Position numbers and translations under genes: made by a program. Source: Anaerolineales bacterium (GTDB lineage Bacteria; Chloroflexota; Anaerolineae; 4572-78; J111). From it: 64,000 nucleotides of DNA. Under the pieces are notes generated by a model. That model saw only the letters and a list, made by a program, of their open reading frames with translations, was not told where the DNA came from and did no database searches. Below, one piece after another: positions 19,401-27,966 of this stretch; positions within the stretch are counted from its first letter, which is position 1; every line of letters starts with the position of its first letter. The stretch covers positions 434,001-498,000 of the forward strand of contig JABTUK010000006.1 in assembly GCA_015075405.1 (NCBI GenBank). The letters are read 5' to 3'.

Positions 19401-21071
19401 CGTAGCGGTTAGCATTGTGGGGTGAGCTAACACGGTCGGACTGTCAGACGTGGCGCTCAAGCCGGTAATCGCTGCGTCAGTCACGGCCAGGTAATTCGCC
19501 CGGGTCAGGGTGTCGGTCATAACTCCATTTCCGGCGGCCAGGGTGACGGTATAGACGCCGGGTTGGAGGTAGGTGTGCGTCGGGCTGCTGAGTGTGCTGC
19601 TTGTCCCATCCCCAAAATCCCAGACATAGCTGCTGGCATGGATTGAGCCATTGCTAAACGTGACCTCCAGGGGCACAACGCCGCTCAAGGGGCTGGCTGA
19701 GAAAGCGGCTCCGGGTCGGGTGAAGAGGGCCTGGATCTCGGCCTCGCTCAAAGCCCGATTGTACACTCGCCAATCGTCGAGTTGACCGTCAAAGAAATTC
19801 ACCGGCTGGCCGGCCTTCAAGTGGGCGCCCATCATAAACAGCGCGGAAGAAGGATAGATGGTCTGAAAGTGAACCGAACGGGAGTCGAAGAGCGCCCCGT
19901 TTTTGTAAATGGACAGGGTCCGCTGGGGGGCATCAAAGACGGCGGCCACGTGGGTCCAGACCCCCAGGCTCAACTCGGCCTTGGCTTTCAGGTCGTAATT
20001 GCCTTGATGGGCCCCATTCGGGGAAACGGTGAAGATCAACCGCTTTTTATCCAGAACCAGGCGATAAGCGCGATTGTTACTCCCCTCCTCAAACTTACCG
20101 ATCAGAGTACCATCCAGCGCCTCCGGTCTGACCCAGCCGACCAGGGTCAGGCTGCCGGTGAGCGCCAACCCGGTTTGCAGCGGGGGTGTGAGGGAGAGGG
20201 AGTGGCGTTGGGCCGGCTCGAAGGCTGCGGCCAAACCAATTTGCCCCGATCCGGCCAGGACGCCGTTATGCTCCGTTAAGTGATACCCGTTGGGCGAACT
20301 GTCAACCCGAATGCCATTTGGTTCATCCAGCCGCCAATAGCCCTGCAACCCTTGTGCCAGGGCGATGTCTTGGGCGCTGCTTTGGACGGCCAGAGTATCG
20401 AGTTGGAAGGGAGTAATATAGCTGGGTTGGCTCAAGGTAGCAGTCACTCGGCCATCGCTGGCCATCAACGTGACCGTATAAACCCCGGCCTGGGCATAGA
20501 TATGGGTCGGACTGATGACCGTACTGGTGGCGCCATCCCCAAAATCCCAGGTATAGGCGGTCGCGTGCGTAGAGCTATTAATAAAAGTGACGGCCAGCGG
20601 GGCCGGGCCAATGACGCGGTCGGCGGCAAAAGCGGCTTGCGGATTCTCGTACTTCAGCACCAGGGGCAGATAGACCCGGAAACCGACGTGGTCCTCCTCT
20701 GCTGAGTCCACTGTGGTTTCGCGCTGGGCTGGTGGCGTCAGGGTAGTCGTCGCCGTTTCAGTAACATTCGGACCTGGCGAAGGGAGAGGCAGGGCAGTTT
20801 CAGTCGCAGGCGCCGTCCCTGTGGCGGTTTCAGCCGGAGGCAATGTAGTGGCTGGACTCGCGCCGGTTGAAGCGGGAGGGGGCGTCTCGGTCCCAGCGGG
20901 CGGCTGCGGACTGAGGGTGGCTTCAACCGTCGCCGTCGGAGTGGCAGCCGGTTCCTCAGTTTGGTAACTGGGATGGCCAACGGACTGGGCCGAAATAAGA
21001 GCGGGTGGCGCTGACCAGAGCAGAATAGAAAGAGCAACAAAAATACGCAGTCCAAGTTCAGAACGAAGCAT
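16479..21071 (-). CDS. Giant secreted PKD / LamG / DUF11 / Kelch repeat protein
   Basis: The start is taken at the ATG 21069-21071 (MLRSELGLRIF), because GGAGG lies 7 bp upstream; this gives 1530 residues. A signal peptide ends near SAQS. After a long T/P-rich linker come nine PKD-like beta-sandwich modules (each with a YxWDFGDG-type motif), a LamG/concanavalin-like module between the first two (GYWRLDEPNG to QLDDWRVYNRALSEAEIQAL), one DUF11 module (TYTLTVTNNGTLTATDLVITD), and a C-terminal Kelch propeller (GEHSMAYD, LVLFGG-type blades, RYGTSLAYDPVRQ). It is likely a cell-surface adhesion or carbohydrate-binding protein. The PKD array between about 17.4 and 19.7 kb is also repetitive at DNA level. 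Confidence 0.88.
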   Translation of the reverse strand: MLRSELGLRIFVALSILLWSAPPALISAQSVGHPSYQTEEPAATPTATVEATLSPQPPAGTETPPPASTGASPATTLPPAETATGTAPATETALPLPSPGPNVTETATTTLTPPAQRETTVDSAEEDHVGFRVYLPLVLKYENPQAAFAADRVIGPAPLAVTFINSSTHATAYTWDFGDGATSTVISPTHIYAQAGVYTVTLMASDGRVTATLSQPSYITPFQLDTLAVQSSAQDIALAQGLQGYWRLDEPNGIRVDSSPNGYHLTEHNGVLAGSGQIGLAAAFEPAQRHSLSLTPPLQTGLALTGSLTLVGWVRPEALDGTLIGKFEEGSNNRAYRLVLDKKRLIFTVSPNGAHQGNYDLKAKAELSLGVWTHVAAVFDAPQRTLSIYKNGALFDSRSVHFQTIYPSSALFMMGAHLKAGQPVNFFDGQLDDWRVYNRALSEAEIQALFTRPGAAFSASPLSGVVPLEVTFSNGSIHASSYVWDFGDGTSSTLSSPTHTYLQPGVYTVTLAAGNGVMTDTLTRANYLAVTDAAITGLSATSDSPTVLAHPTMLTATITTGSNVTYLWTFGDGMSGSEPVVSHTYPAVGIYTAVVTATNSVSVMTATTTVTITDEGLAGLTAANDGPTELGQTTLLTATTTAGRNVTYTWDFGDGTTGSGPIVSHTYPAVGVYTAIVTASSSASVLTATTTVTVTDPPITGLVVTNDSPTELGQTTTLTATTAEGSNITYTWNFGDGTPAISSGPGVNHTYPTIGLYTAVVTASNSVSVVTATTRVTITDAAIAGLSATNDSPTLLGEATTLTATITAGSNVAYTWDFGDGATGSGPEVSHTYPAVGVYTAIVTASNSVNVVTATTPVTVTGIPRLAIGKTGPATAIAREPITYTLTVTNNGTLTATDLVITDAIPASASYISGGTKVGQVVRWTLDNLAPASSTAVELVVTATETITNNEYGVSAEGGIAATGQEAVSTLVYPPVVANFVATPLTGVAPLTVTFSNSSTGATDYLWDFGSGATLTVISPTYTYNQPGVYTVTLTASGPGGSDMLTRSNYITVTEPVVAGFSASPLTGTVPLTVTFVNSSTGASSHLWDFGDGNTSTVISPTHTYTQAGVYTVSLSVSDSLVTDTLSQTNYITVYEPVIANFAATPLTGLVPLTVTFVNSSTGALDYLWDFGNGATLTVISPTYTYNQPGVYTVTLTASGPGGSNTLTRTQYITVTAPIIRDWELITTTTAPPIKGEHSMAYDSVRDVVVLYGGNATGWPYEDTTWEFDGTDWNVITTTLSPAARYGTSLAYDPVRQVMVLFGGGNQKDRALNQTWTYGNTEWVNVSPGTSPLSRTYASMATNPVSGTIYLFGGNEYKTYFNDLWRYEDGAWTEITPNGDAPPARTLAAMTYVPSLLAGGTEGGLLLFGGRTVTGTLLADLWAFDPVSETWTELDDGSGEGPSERMAHSLSYDLGTGKVVLVGGITDEGDTRLGDTWHYTPLSSPPPGGTQEGWTEANPTTLLPPRAYHQAVYTNNAILLFSARQLWRYK

Positions 21072-21393
21072 AGCCGAACCTCCGGGAGCCGACAAGATCA
21101 GATAAATTGTGAAAATGTCAAGGTGATAAATTTTTCGTCTTGGTACCCCAAAGGTACCTCAATTGACAACGAAGCAGAGGATTTGACAAAGGGGGGAATT
21201 GCTCTCAATTATAGCCTCAGTTCATCCTAAAGTCGTAGTCAGAGATGGCAGTGACGAAAAGTTCGCGAGATCGAAAATGAGAATTTAGAACCGAACGCTT
21301 TTGCTTGAGAATTATATCACAACTTTCTCCAAAAATTCCTATCAGTTTGCTATCACTTTCTCTCAATTTTCTCTCAATACTCAACATAATTAT

Positions 21394-21419
21394 AAAAAGG
21401 AGTCCCTTGAGAGACTCCC
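21394..21419 (-). terminator. Rho-independent terminator of the response regulator gene
   Basis: Read on the minus strand, GGAGTC and GACTCC pair across an 8-base loop and are followed by TTTTT. It lies 36 bp beyond the response-regulator stop. Confidence 0.8.
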
Positions 21420-21454
21420 GAGAGTGACTCTTAGCGCCACGTGGTAAGTTGGTT

Positions 21455-22204
21455 TCATGGGGCGGAGGAGGTTTTGAAGCGGTAGCCCATCCCGTGTTCG
21501 GTGAGCACATAGCGGGGCTGACAGGGGTTTTCTTCCAACCTCCGCCGTAACCGCCCAATGGTTAGGTGCAGACTGTGTATATGGGCCTGGCCTGCCCCTC
21601 CCCACCCCGCTTCCAACAGCTTGGCCACCGGCACCACCCGGTCGGCCTGTCGGACCAGGCAGGCCAGTAACTTGTACTCGGTGGGGCTCAACCGCACCGG
21701 CTGCCCCGCCACCCGCACTTGTCGGGCTGCCAGGTCAACCGTCAGGTAGCCATCCCGATATAGAGGCGATTGGTTCACCTCCGGGGGCAGGCTGGCTCGG
21801 CGCAACAACGCCTGCACATGGGCTAACAAGACCGGCGCTGTGATAGGCTTGGCCAGGCAGTCATCCGCGCCCTCCTCCAGGCTCCGCACGATCACCGCCT
21901 CATCCATCCCCCAGGCGGTCAGGACGAGCAGGGGAACCTGGCTGAGTTGGCGGATCTGGCGGCAGGTGTCCCGCCCATCCAGCAGGGGCATGACCAGGTC
22001 CAGGATAACTAGGTCGGGCCGGTGGGTGTACAACTGGCGCAGCCCCTCTAGCCCATTTGTCGCCGTAGAGACGGTATAGCCCGCTCGCCGGAAAGTCTCC
22101 TCCAGCACCTGGAGCAGCGCCACATCGTCATCAATGAGCAAAATCTTTGATCCGGCTGGCTCACTCACTTGAACAGGCATCAGTGCTATCCGGTTGAGAA
22201 CCAT
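21455..22204 (-). CDS. OmpR/PhoB-family response regulator
   Basis: The N-terminal receiver domain (about residues 18-130) has the acidic pair in LLIDDD, the phosphoacceptor in LVILDLVMP, the Thr in LLVLTAWG and the Lys in CLAKPI. The C-terminal winged helix (about 150-245) has LSPTEYKLLACLV, the recognition region SLHLTIGRLRRRLE and the wing RYVLTEHGMGYRF. No histidine kinase is adjacent, so it is an orphan here. No clear ribosome binding site precedes ATG 22204; ATG 22180 (MPVQVSEP) is an alternative. Confidence 0.9.
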   Translation of the reverse strand: MVLNRIALMPVQVSEPAGSKILLIDDDVALLQVLEETFRRAGYTVSTATNGLEGLRQLYTHRPDLVILDLVMPLLDGRDTCRQIRQLSQVPLLVLTAWGMDEAVIVRSLEEGADDCLAKPITAPVLLAHVQALLRRASLPPEVNQSPLYRDGYLTVDLAARQVRVAGQPVRLSPTEYKLLACLVRQADRVVPVAKLLEAGWGGAGQAHIHSLHLTIGRLRRRLEENPCQPRYVLTEHGMGYRFKTSSAP

Positions 22205-22322
22205 CTTTTAAGCCATGAAGGAGGGGTGATGAGGGAAGAACAAGCGCGACCGATCCAACCCGAACTGACCGGCCTGGTCAACCCCCTTTCCCCGGTAGAC
22301 ATGAAGAGCCAATCAAAAATCC

Positions 22323-22351
22323 TTGACAAACCAGGTCGCCTGGATTAGAAT
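22323..22351 (+). promoter_or_regulatory. Strong sigma-70 promoter with internal operator-like palindrome
   Basis: TTGACA (22323-22328) and TAGAAT (22346-22351) are 17 bp apart. The spacer contains the perfect palindrome CCAGGTCGCCTGG (22331-22343). No reading frame follows before a terminator 60 bp further on. Confidence 0.6.
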
Positions 22352-22357
22352 GACATC

Positions 22358-22455
22358 ACAAATAAAAAGGCATGCGCCGTCCACCAGGTCAGGCGCGGCT
22401 GTAGGTTTGCGAAAGTCCTCCCGTTCCGGCTAAGTTCAGGGAGGACTTTTACATT
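22358..22455 (+). ncRNA. Candidate small regulatory RNA
   Basis: A transcript starting about 7 bp after the -10 box would contain a GCGCC/GGCGC hairpin (22374-22396). It would end in a perfect 11-bp stem AAAGTCCTCCC/GGGAGGACTTT (22412-22449) followed by a T-rich tail, typical of an intrinsic terminator. The unit is about 95 nt with no start codon in a sensible context. It lies in the 430 bp between the response regulator and the recombinase. I do not recognise a known RNA family. The same terminator could also act on the minus strand behind the recombinase gene. Confidence 0.45.
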
Positions 22456-22636
22456 GTTATTATCCTCACTATACCCCACCAACTCCGCCAAGCCAATCGA
22501 ACTATTCCACTTCGAATCTTAAGAAATTCGGGGTAAGCGGAGCGGGTTGAGTGAACGGTGGATCAATTTGACCCAATCACCGACAGGTCAGTAAGTTTAG
22601 CCGGCAGACCCAATCTAGCCTGACGGTTATGCGCCC

Positions 22637-23548
22637 TCACTCCGGCGTCGCTGTTAATTCTGCCCGCTCCATGCGTCTGGTTAATTCATGAGTGGTGGGA
22701 GTCGTATAAATCATGACCGTATTAAGGTTGCTATGTCCCAGAATGGCCGCCAGTCCCCGTAAATCATCGGGGTTTGCTGACAAATAGCGCGAGGCAAAGG
22801 TATGCCTGAGGATATGGGGACTGATCAGCCGCTCATCCAGCCTGGCCTGAAACGCATATTTCTTGAGCAAATACAACACGCTGCCCCGGTCGGTCAGTGC
22901 GCCGCGTTCGCCCACCCAAAGCGGATCTTCCGGCTTCAACTCCGGCTGGGTTTCCAGATAGTCTCGCACCGCCTTGCGTACCGTCCCCGTCAGAGGCACG
23001 GTGCGATACACCCCACCCTTACCATAGCGCACGGTCACTTCGCCACTGCGCTCGTTCAGAGTCAGATCACCTACCCGTAGAGCGAGCAGTTCAGAAATTC
23101 GTAGACCCGTCCCCAACAACATCTCGATAATGGCCTCATCCCGTTTATTTCCGCTAGCCCTGACCTGGCGGAGGACTTTCCGCACGTACTTGTCATCTAG
23201 CGACCTGGGGCGACGTGCTTCCGGGCGCACGCCATCTACCTCGGTCGTCGGATCACTGTGGGCATGGCCCTGGGCCACCGCCCATTTGAAAAAGCGGGAG
23301 AGCGCCACCAGCCGGACGTTAACGGTCGCCGGTTTAGCCTTTTCTACCGTCTGCTGAAAGGTTTTCCAATCAGCCACATCGCGGGGAATGATGGTCGCCG
23401 GGTCGAAAGGCTGGCCATAGCTCTGCTCGGACCAGTGGATAAAGTGGGCCAGGGCCCGCCGGTAGTTATCAACGGTGGATTGACTTTTGCTCTTTTGCCC
23501 CAGGTAAGCCAGCCAGGCGGTGACGGTTGGGGGGAGTATTGTGCTCAT
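22637..23548 (-). CDS. tnpI: Tyrosine recombinase, TnpI-type resolvase of the Tn3-family element
   Basis: The start is set at ATG 23546-23548 (MSTILPPTVTAWLAYLG), with GGGAGG 9 bp upstream; this gives 303 residues. An N-terminal SAM-like core-binding domain (about 1-95) precedes the catalytic domain. That domain has the Arg in LLGTGLRISELLALR, the beta-hairpin Lys in VRYGKGG, HILRHTFASR (His-x-x-Arg), LGHSNLNTVMIY with the second His and the nucleophilic Tyr. It is divergent from the Tn3-family transposase, the arrangement of Tn4430-like elements in which TnpI resolves cointegrates. XerC/D-type housekeeping recombinases are similar, but the context favours TnpI. Confidence 0.85.
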   Translation of the reverse strand: MSTILPPTVTAWLAYLGQKSKSQSTVDNYRRALAHFIHWSEQSYGQPFDPATIIPRDVADWKTFQQTVEKAKPATVNVRLVALSRFFKWAVAQGHAHSDPTTEVDGVRPEARRPRSLDDKYVRKVLRQVRASGNKRDEAIIEMLLGTGLRISELLALRVGDLTLNERSGEVTVRYGKGGVYRTVPLTGTVRKAVRDYLETQPELKPEDPLWVGERGALTDRGSVLYLLKKYAFQARLDERLISPHILRHTFASRYLSANPDDLRGLAAILGHSNLNTVMIYTTPTTHELTRRMERAELTATPE

Positions 23549-23644
23549 AAAAACGGCCTCCCAAAATTGTGGGGAATGAGTTTGGGTAGATAACTGCCTG
23601 AAACTACTCCAAAATATACTGCTTCTGGCACTTTTTAGCAACCT

Positions 23645-23689
23645 GGATTTAACACAATGAGATTTATGCTATAAAATTGTGCTAAATCC
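23645..23689. promoter_or_regulatory. Candidate TnpI resolution site between tnpI and tnpA
   Basis: Inverted arms GGATTTAACACAAT (23645-23658) and ATTGTGCTAAATCC (23676-23689) match at 13 of 14 positions around a 17-bp AT-rich spacer. The position between the divergent recombinase and transposase genes is where TnpI-type internal recombination sites lie in related transposons. Confidence 0.6.
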
Positions 23690-23725
23690 CCCATCAGCCC
23701 CAATTTGTCGGGAGGAGGTCTCCCT

Positions 23726-26698
23726 ATGCCCAGCCGTTTTCTCAGTGCCCTGGAACATCAACAATTGAACCAATTCCCCGCGGATATCGCTACAGCTGAC
23801 CTGTTGACCTATTTTACCCTCTCAGCAGCGGACCGGGCCTTCGTTGAAAAGCGGCGGGTGGAGCATAATCGCCTGGGCTTCGCTCTGCAATTGAGCACGC
23901 TGCGCTACCTGGGTTTTTGTCCGGATGACCTGACCGCCACTCCCGCCGTGATCGTGACCTACCTGGCCGAGCAGCTGAAAGTGAGCCAGACGGTGTTAGC
24001 GGCCTATGCCCAACGAGCGCAGACCCGCACCGAACATCTGCGGGAGATTATGAGTTATCTGGGGTTCCGTGTAGCGGAGCCTGCGGACCTGGAACAACTG
24101 CACCACTGGCTGGTTGAACGCGCCCTGGAGCACGACCGGCCCAGCCTGCTTTTTCAATTGGCCGCCGAAAGACTGTATACACTCAAGCTGGTCCGGCCGG
24201 GGGTGACGATCTTAGAACGGTTAGTCATCTCTGCGCGATCCCAGGCTGAAGTTGAAATCTTTCGCCAACTGGAGCCATTGTTAACCGCTGACCTCCAAAA
24301 AACCCTGGATGGCCTGCTGCAAACGGAGACCCCTAGCGGCCGGCTGCCTTTAACCTGGCTGCGGCAAAGCGCCACCACCAACTCGCCGGGGGAGATTTTG
24401 GCCACGCTGGAAAAATTGACGTTCTTAAAGCAGTTGGGGGTGGATCGGTGGGATCTAAGCCGGCTCAGTCCCAACCGCTTAAAACAGTTGGCTCAGGTAG
24501 CCAAAAAGTCAACCGGTCAAGCCCTGCGGCGGGCGGCCAACGAACGCCGCTACCCTATTTTGCTGGCCTTTTTGGCCCAACGGCTGATCGAAACGACCGA
24601 TGAAGCGGTGGACCTGTACTGCTACTGTCTGGCGGAAGCAGACGCCCGCGCCCGGCGCGACCTGGATGAGTTTCATCAAAGGATGGCTCGCGTCACCAAC
24701 GAGAAATTGCACCTGTTTCAGCAGGTGGGACAGATTATCCTCGATCCTGAGGTGGCCGATGACCAGATCCGGCCCACCATCTACCACCACATTCCCCAGC
24801 CCCATTTCCAAACCGCCATGACCGAGTGCGCCCAGATTATCCGGCCGCTGGACGACAATTACTTTGACTTTTTGGCCAAACGCTACAGCTACGTACGCCA
24901 ATTTGCCCCGACCTTTCTCGAAATCTGTCAGTTCCGGTCTCATCTGAAGCACGACGCTTTGCTTGAGGCCATCACCCTCTTACGCGAACTGAACCAGACC
25001 CAGCGCCGGAAACTACCCGAGACGGCAACGACGGTCTTTGTACGGCCCAAGTGGTTGCCCTACGTGATTGAAGCAGGCGGACAACTCAATCGCCGCTACT
25101 ACGAATTGTGTCTTCTCTGGGAACTGCGTAACGCGCTGCGAGCCGGCAATATCTGGCTAGAACACAGCCGGCTGTATGCTGACCCGGAGAGTTATCTCAT
25201 CCCCCGCTCCCACTGGCCTACCCTCCGGCCCGAGGTGTGCCAGTTGATCCACGCCCCGATGGATGGACTGGAGCGCTTCAACCAACGTCAGGTCGAACTG
25301 GAAACGTTACTGGCCGAATTTGGTCAGACCTTAATCAGGTCTGACCAGGTGCGCCTGGAAAAGGGCCGGCTGGTAGTTTCACCCCTCCGCGCCGAGGAAT
25401 TACCAGAGAGCGCCCAACAATTACAACAATGGGTCACGGAACGCTTGCCCCAGGTCGAGTTGGTAGACCTGTTGATTGAAGTGGACCGCTGGATCGGCTT
25501 CACCCGTTATTTTGAACACGCCGGCGGGGGTGAACCCCGCACCAGTGAGTTACAAATCTACCTGTACGCCGCTATTCTGGCTCAGGCCTGCAACTTCGGC
25601 TTGGCCCAGATGGCCCTCAGTGCGGACCTGGCTCACAGCCGGTTGGTCTGGTGTACCAACTGGTATCTCCGGGAAGAAACCCTCCGGCCGGCCATCACCG
25701 CCCTGGTCAACTTCCACTATCAACAGCCCCTCAGCGCTTATTGGGGCGGGGGTGCCCTGTCCTCCTCAGACGGCCAACGCTTCCCAGCGGCGGTGAAGAC
25801 CCAAAAGGCCACGGCACTGCCCCGCTATTTCGGTTATGGCCGGGGCTTGACGTTCTATACCTGGACCTCCGACCAGTTCTCCCAGTATGGGACCAAGGTC
25901 ATTCCGGCCACCCTCCGCGATGCCACTTATGTCCTGGATGAAATCCTGGACAATGAAACTGAGTTGGCGATCCTCGAACACACCACCGATACCGCCGGCT
26001 ACACCGAACTCATTTTCGCCCTCTTCGACCTGCTCGGCATTCAGTTTGCCCCCCGCATCCGCGACCTCGGCGACCAGCGGCTCTACCGTATTGACCGCTC
26101 GATCCGTTATGGTCGCCTGGACCCGCTGCTGACCCGGACCATTAAGTACGATCAGATTATCCAGCACTGGGATGATCTGCTGCGGCTGGCCGGTTCCCTC
26201 AAGTTGGGCTGGGTCACGGCTTCGTTATTGATTGGCAAATTGCAGTCCTTTCCCCGCCAGAATGCCCTGGCCAGTGCCCTCCAGGAATATGGCCGCCTGG
26301 TTAAGACCATTTTTATCCTCCGCTATTTGCAAGATGAGGCCCTGCGCCGGCGGATCAATCTGCAACTCAACAAAGGCGAAAGCCTGCATGCCCTCCGCCG
26401 CTTCATCTTTTTTGCCAATTTGGGCCGGTTGTATCGCCGGCAATACGAGGAGCAGGTCAATCAGGCCAGTTGTCTCAACCTGGTGACCAATGCTGTGGTC
26501 ATTTGGAACACGGTCTATATGACCGCGGTGCTAGAACAATTAAAAAAAGAGGGGCTGCCTGTCAATGAGGCAGACATTGTTCACCTGTCCCCTGCCCGTT
26601 ACGAGCACATCAATCCCTATGGTAAATATCAATTCGACATTGATGAGACGCTGAGTTGGCACCGATTACGTCCGCTTCGCCAACCTCAGTCAGGTTAG
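23726..26698 (+). CDS. tnpA: Tn3-family transposase
   Basis: The 990-residue length is normal for TnpA of this family and the gene is intact. The start is ATG 23726 (MPSRFLSALEHQQLNQFP), with GGAGGAGG 7 bp upstream. The N-terminal region matches Tn3 transposases (FTLSAADRAFVEKRR, HNRLGFALQLSTLRYLG). The C-terminal catalytic half has FGYGRGLTFYTWTSDQFSQYG, TYVLDEILDNETELAILEHT, FDLLGIQFAPRIRDLGDQRL and LQDEALRRRINLQLNKGESLHALRRFIFFA, where the last acidic residues of the DDE site lie. It should make cointegrates that TnpI resolves. Confidence 0.93.
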   Translation: MPSRFLSALEHQQLNQFPADIATADLLTYFTLSAADRAFVEKRRVEHNRLGFALQLSTLRYLGFCPDDLTATPAVIVTYLAEQLKVSQTVLAAYAQRAQTRTEHLREIMSYLGFRVAEPADLEQLHHWLVERALEHDRPSLLFQLAAERLYTLKLVRPGVTILERLVISARSQAEVEIFRQLEPLLTADLQKTLDGLLQTETPSGRLPLTWLRQSATTNSPGEILATLEKLTFLKQLGVDRWDLSRLSPNRLKQLAQVAKKSTGQALRRAANERRYPILLAFLAQRLIETTDEAVDLYCYCLAEADARARRDLDEFHQRMARVTNEKLHLFQQVGQIILDPEVADDQIRPTIYHHIPQPHFQTAMTECAQIIRPLDDNYFDFLAKRYSYVRQFAPTFLEICQFRSHLKHDALLEAITLLRELNQTQRRKLPETATTVFVRPKWLPYVIEAGGQLNRRYYELCLLWELRNALRAGNIWLEHSRLYADPESYLIPRSHWPTLRPEVCQLIHAPMDGLERFNQRQVELETLLAEFGQTLIRSDQVRLEKGRLVVSPLRAEELPESAQQLQQWVTERLPQVELVDLLIEVDRWIGFTRYFEHAGGGEPRTSELQIYLYAAILAQACNFGLAQMALSADLAHSRLVWCTNWYLREETLRPAITALVNFHYQQPLSAYWGGGALSSSDGQRFPAAVKTQKATALPRYFGYGRGLTFYTWTSDQFSQYGTKVIPATLRDATYVLDEILDNETELAILEHTTDTAGYTELIFALFDLLGIQFAPRIRDLGDQRLYRIDRSIRYGRLDPLLTRTIKYDQIIQHWDDLLRLAGSLKLGWVTASLLIGKLQSFPRQNALASALQEYGRLVKTIFILRYLQDEALRRRINLQLNKGESLHALRRFIFFANLGRLYRRQYEEQVNQASCLNLVTNAVVIWNTVYMTAVLEQLKKEGLPVNEADIVHLSPARYEHINPYGKYQFDIDETLSWHRLRPLRQPQSG

Positions 26699-26770
26699 CT
26701 TTGTCTTGCCAGGGGAAAATGGATGCTTTAGGGGTTGAATCTTCTCAAATTCTGATTAGAACAAATGTGC

Positions 26771-26808
26771 CTTAGCGTTGTTTTTTGGCCGGTTGCTAAG
26801 AAAACCCC
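26771..26808 (-). repeat. Right terminal inverted repeat of the Tn3-family element
   Basis: Read inward from 26808 it begins GGGGTTTTCTTAGC and ends AACGCTAAG. This is 38 bp, with the GGGG start and (C)TAAG inner end seen in Tn3-family repeats such as that of Tn4430. Fucosidase coding sequence begins at the very next base. Confidence 0.85.
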
Positions 26809-27966
26809 AAGGAGGCCGGAGCCAGGTACATCATGCCGGTGGCCGAACATCACGACGGCTTTGCCATGTATGACTGCTCCTTTTCAGACTGGACGGCGGC
26901 CAAAATGGGACCCAAACGAGATGTCATCGGTGAGCTGGCCGAGGCTGTTCGCCGCCAGGAGATGGTGTTTGCCGTCTCCAGCCATCACGCCGAGCACTGG
27001 TGGTTCTTCAATGGGGGCATGGAATTTGACTCGGATGTGCAAGACCCCCGGTATTACGACTTCTATGGGCCAGCCAAGCCAGGCCCCCGGCTCGAAGCCG
27101 CTGACTGGCGCAGCCAGGATTGGCGGCCCCGGCCTGATGGAAAGTTTATGGATGACTGGCTGGCCCGCACCTGCGAACTGGTGGACAAATACCAGCCACA
27201 ACTGATCTGGTTTGACTGGTGGATTGAGCAGGCCGTTTTTGAGCCTTACCTGCAAAAATTTGCTGCTTATTACTACAACCGGGGCCAGGAATGGGGCAAG
27301 GGCGTGGCGATCAACCACAAGTTCCACTCCTTCCCCGCAGGAACGGCGGTTTATGATGTCGAGCGCGGCCAACTGAAAGATATCCGGCCCTATTTCTGGC
27401 AAACGGATACGTCCGTCTCCAAAAATTCCTGGGGTTATATCAAGAACCACGATTACAAAACCGCCGGCGATATCATCGGCGATTTGGTGGACATCGTCAG
27501 CAAGAATGGAGCCTTGTTGTTGAACATTGGGCCGCGCCCTGACGGAACCATTCCCGAACCGGAGCAGGCCATCTTGCGCGAGATTGGGCGCTGGCTGGCG
27601 GTCAACGGCGAGGCCATTTACGGCACCCGGCCCTGGCATGTATTTGGCGAGGGGCCGACCGACATTGTGGAGGGTTACTTCGCTGATACGCAGCGGGCGG
27701 CCTTCACCGGCCAGGATATTCGCTTCACCACCAAAGGCAATGCCCTTTATGCCATTTGTCTGGCCTGGCCGGGTGAAGTCGCCACCATCAAATCGTTGAG
27801 CGCCAACTCGCTCATTCAGGCCGATAAGATTGACGAAATCAGCATGCTTGGCGTACCGGGGACGCTCATCTGGTCGCAAAATGAGGCTGGGCTGACCATC
27901 CAAACCCCGACCCAAAAGCCGGGTGAATACGCCTATACTTTTAAAATCGTCCTCAGAGGGACGTAA
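26809..27966 (+). pseudogene. GH29 alpha-L-fucosidase, 5' end removed by the transposon
   Basis: The reading frame is open right up to the transposon end (KEAGARYIMPVAEHHDGFAM), so the first hundred or so residues of the barrel are missing. A start at ATG 26833 is possible but has no ribosome binding site and lies inside a conserved strand. The remaining 377 residues include the HHDGF motif, SSHHAEHWWFF, the nucleophile Asp in LIWFDWW, GALLLNIGPRPDGTI and GEAIYGTRPW, followed by a C-terminal beta-sandwich. GH29 enzymes remove alpha-linked fucose from glycans. This copy is probably inactive. Confidence 0.85.

Larger units (their letters stand above)
22637..26808. mobile_element. Tn3-family transposon with tyrosine recombinase; left end not identified
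   Basis: The element has divergent tnpI and tnpA genes, a candidate resolution site between them and a 38-bp terminal repeat at 26771-26808. No matching left repeat is found between the response regulator and tnpI, and the missing 5' part of the fucosidase gene is not on the left side. The left end was therefore probably lost or rearranged, and the left boundary given here is only the end of tnpI. Confidence 0.75.

Noticed and set aside
21517..21540. GGGGTTTTCTT in the response regulator, identical to the first 11 bases of the transposon repeat
   Set aside because: It encodes conserved response-regulator residues (EENPC) and the similarity ends there; treated as coincidence.
22218..22260. 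AAGGA followed by GGGG as left end of the Tn3-family element, matching the AAGGA after the right repeat
   Set aside because: Only about 12 of the 38 positions agree with the right repeat, near chance, and joining the flanks would not give a coding fucosidase.
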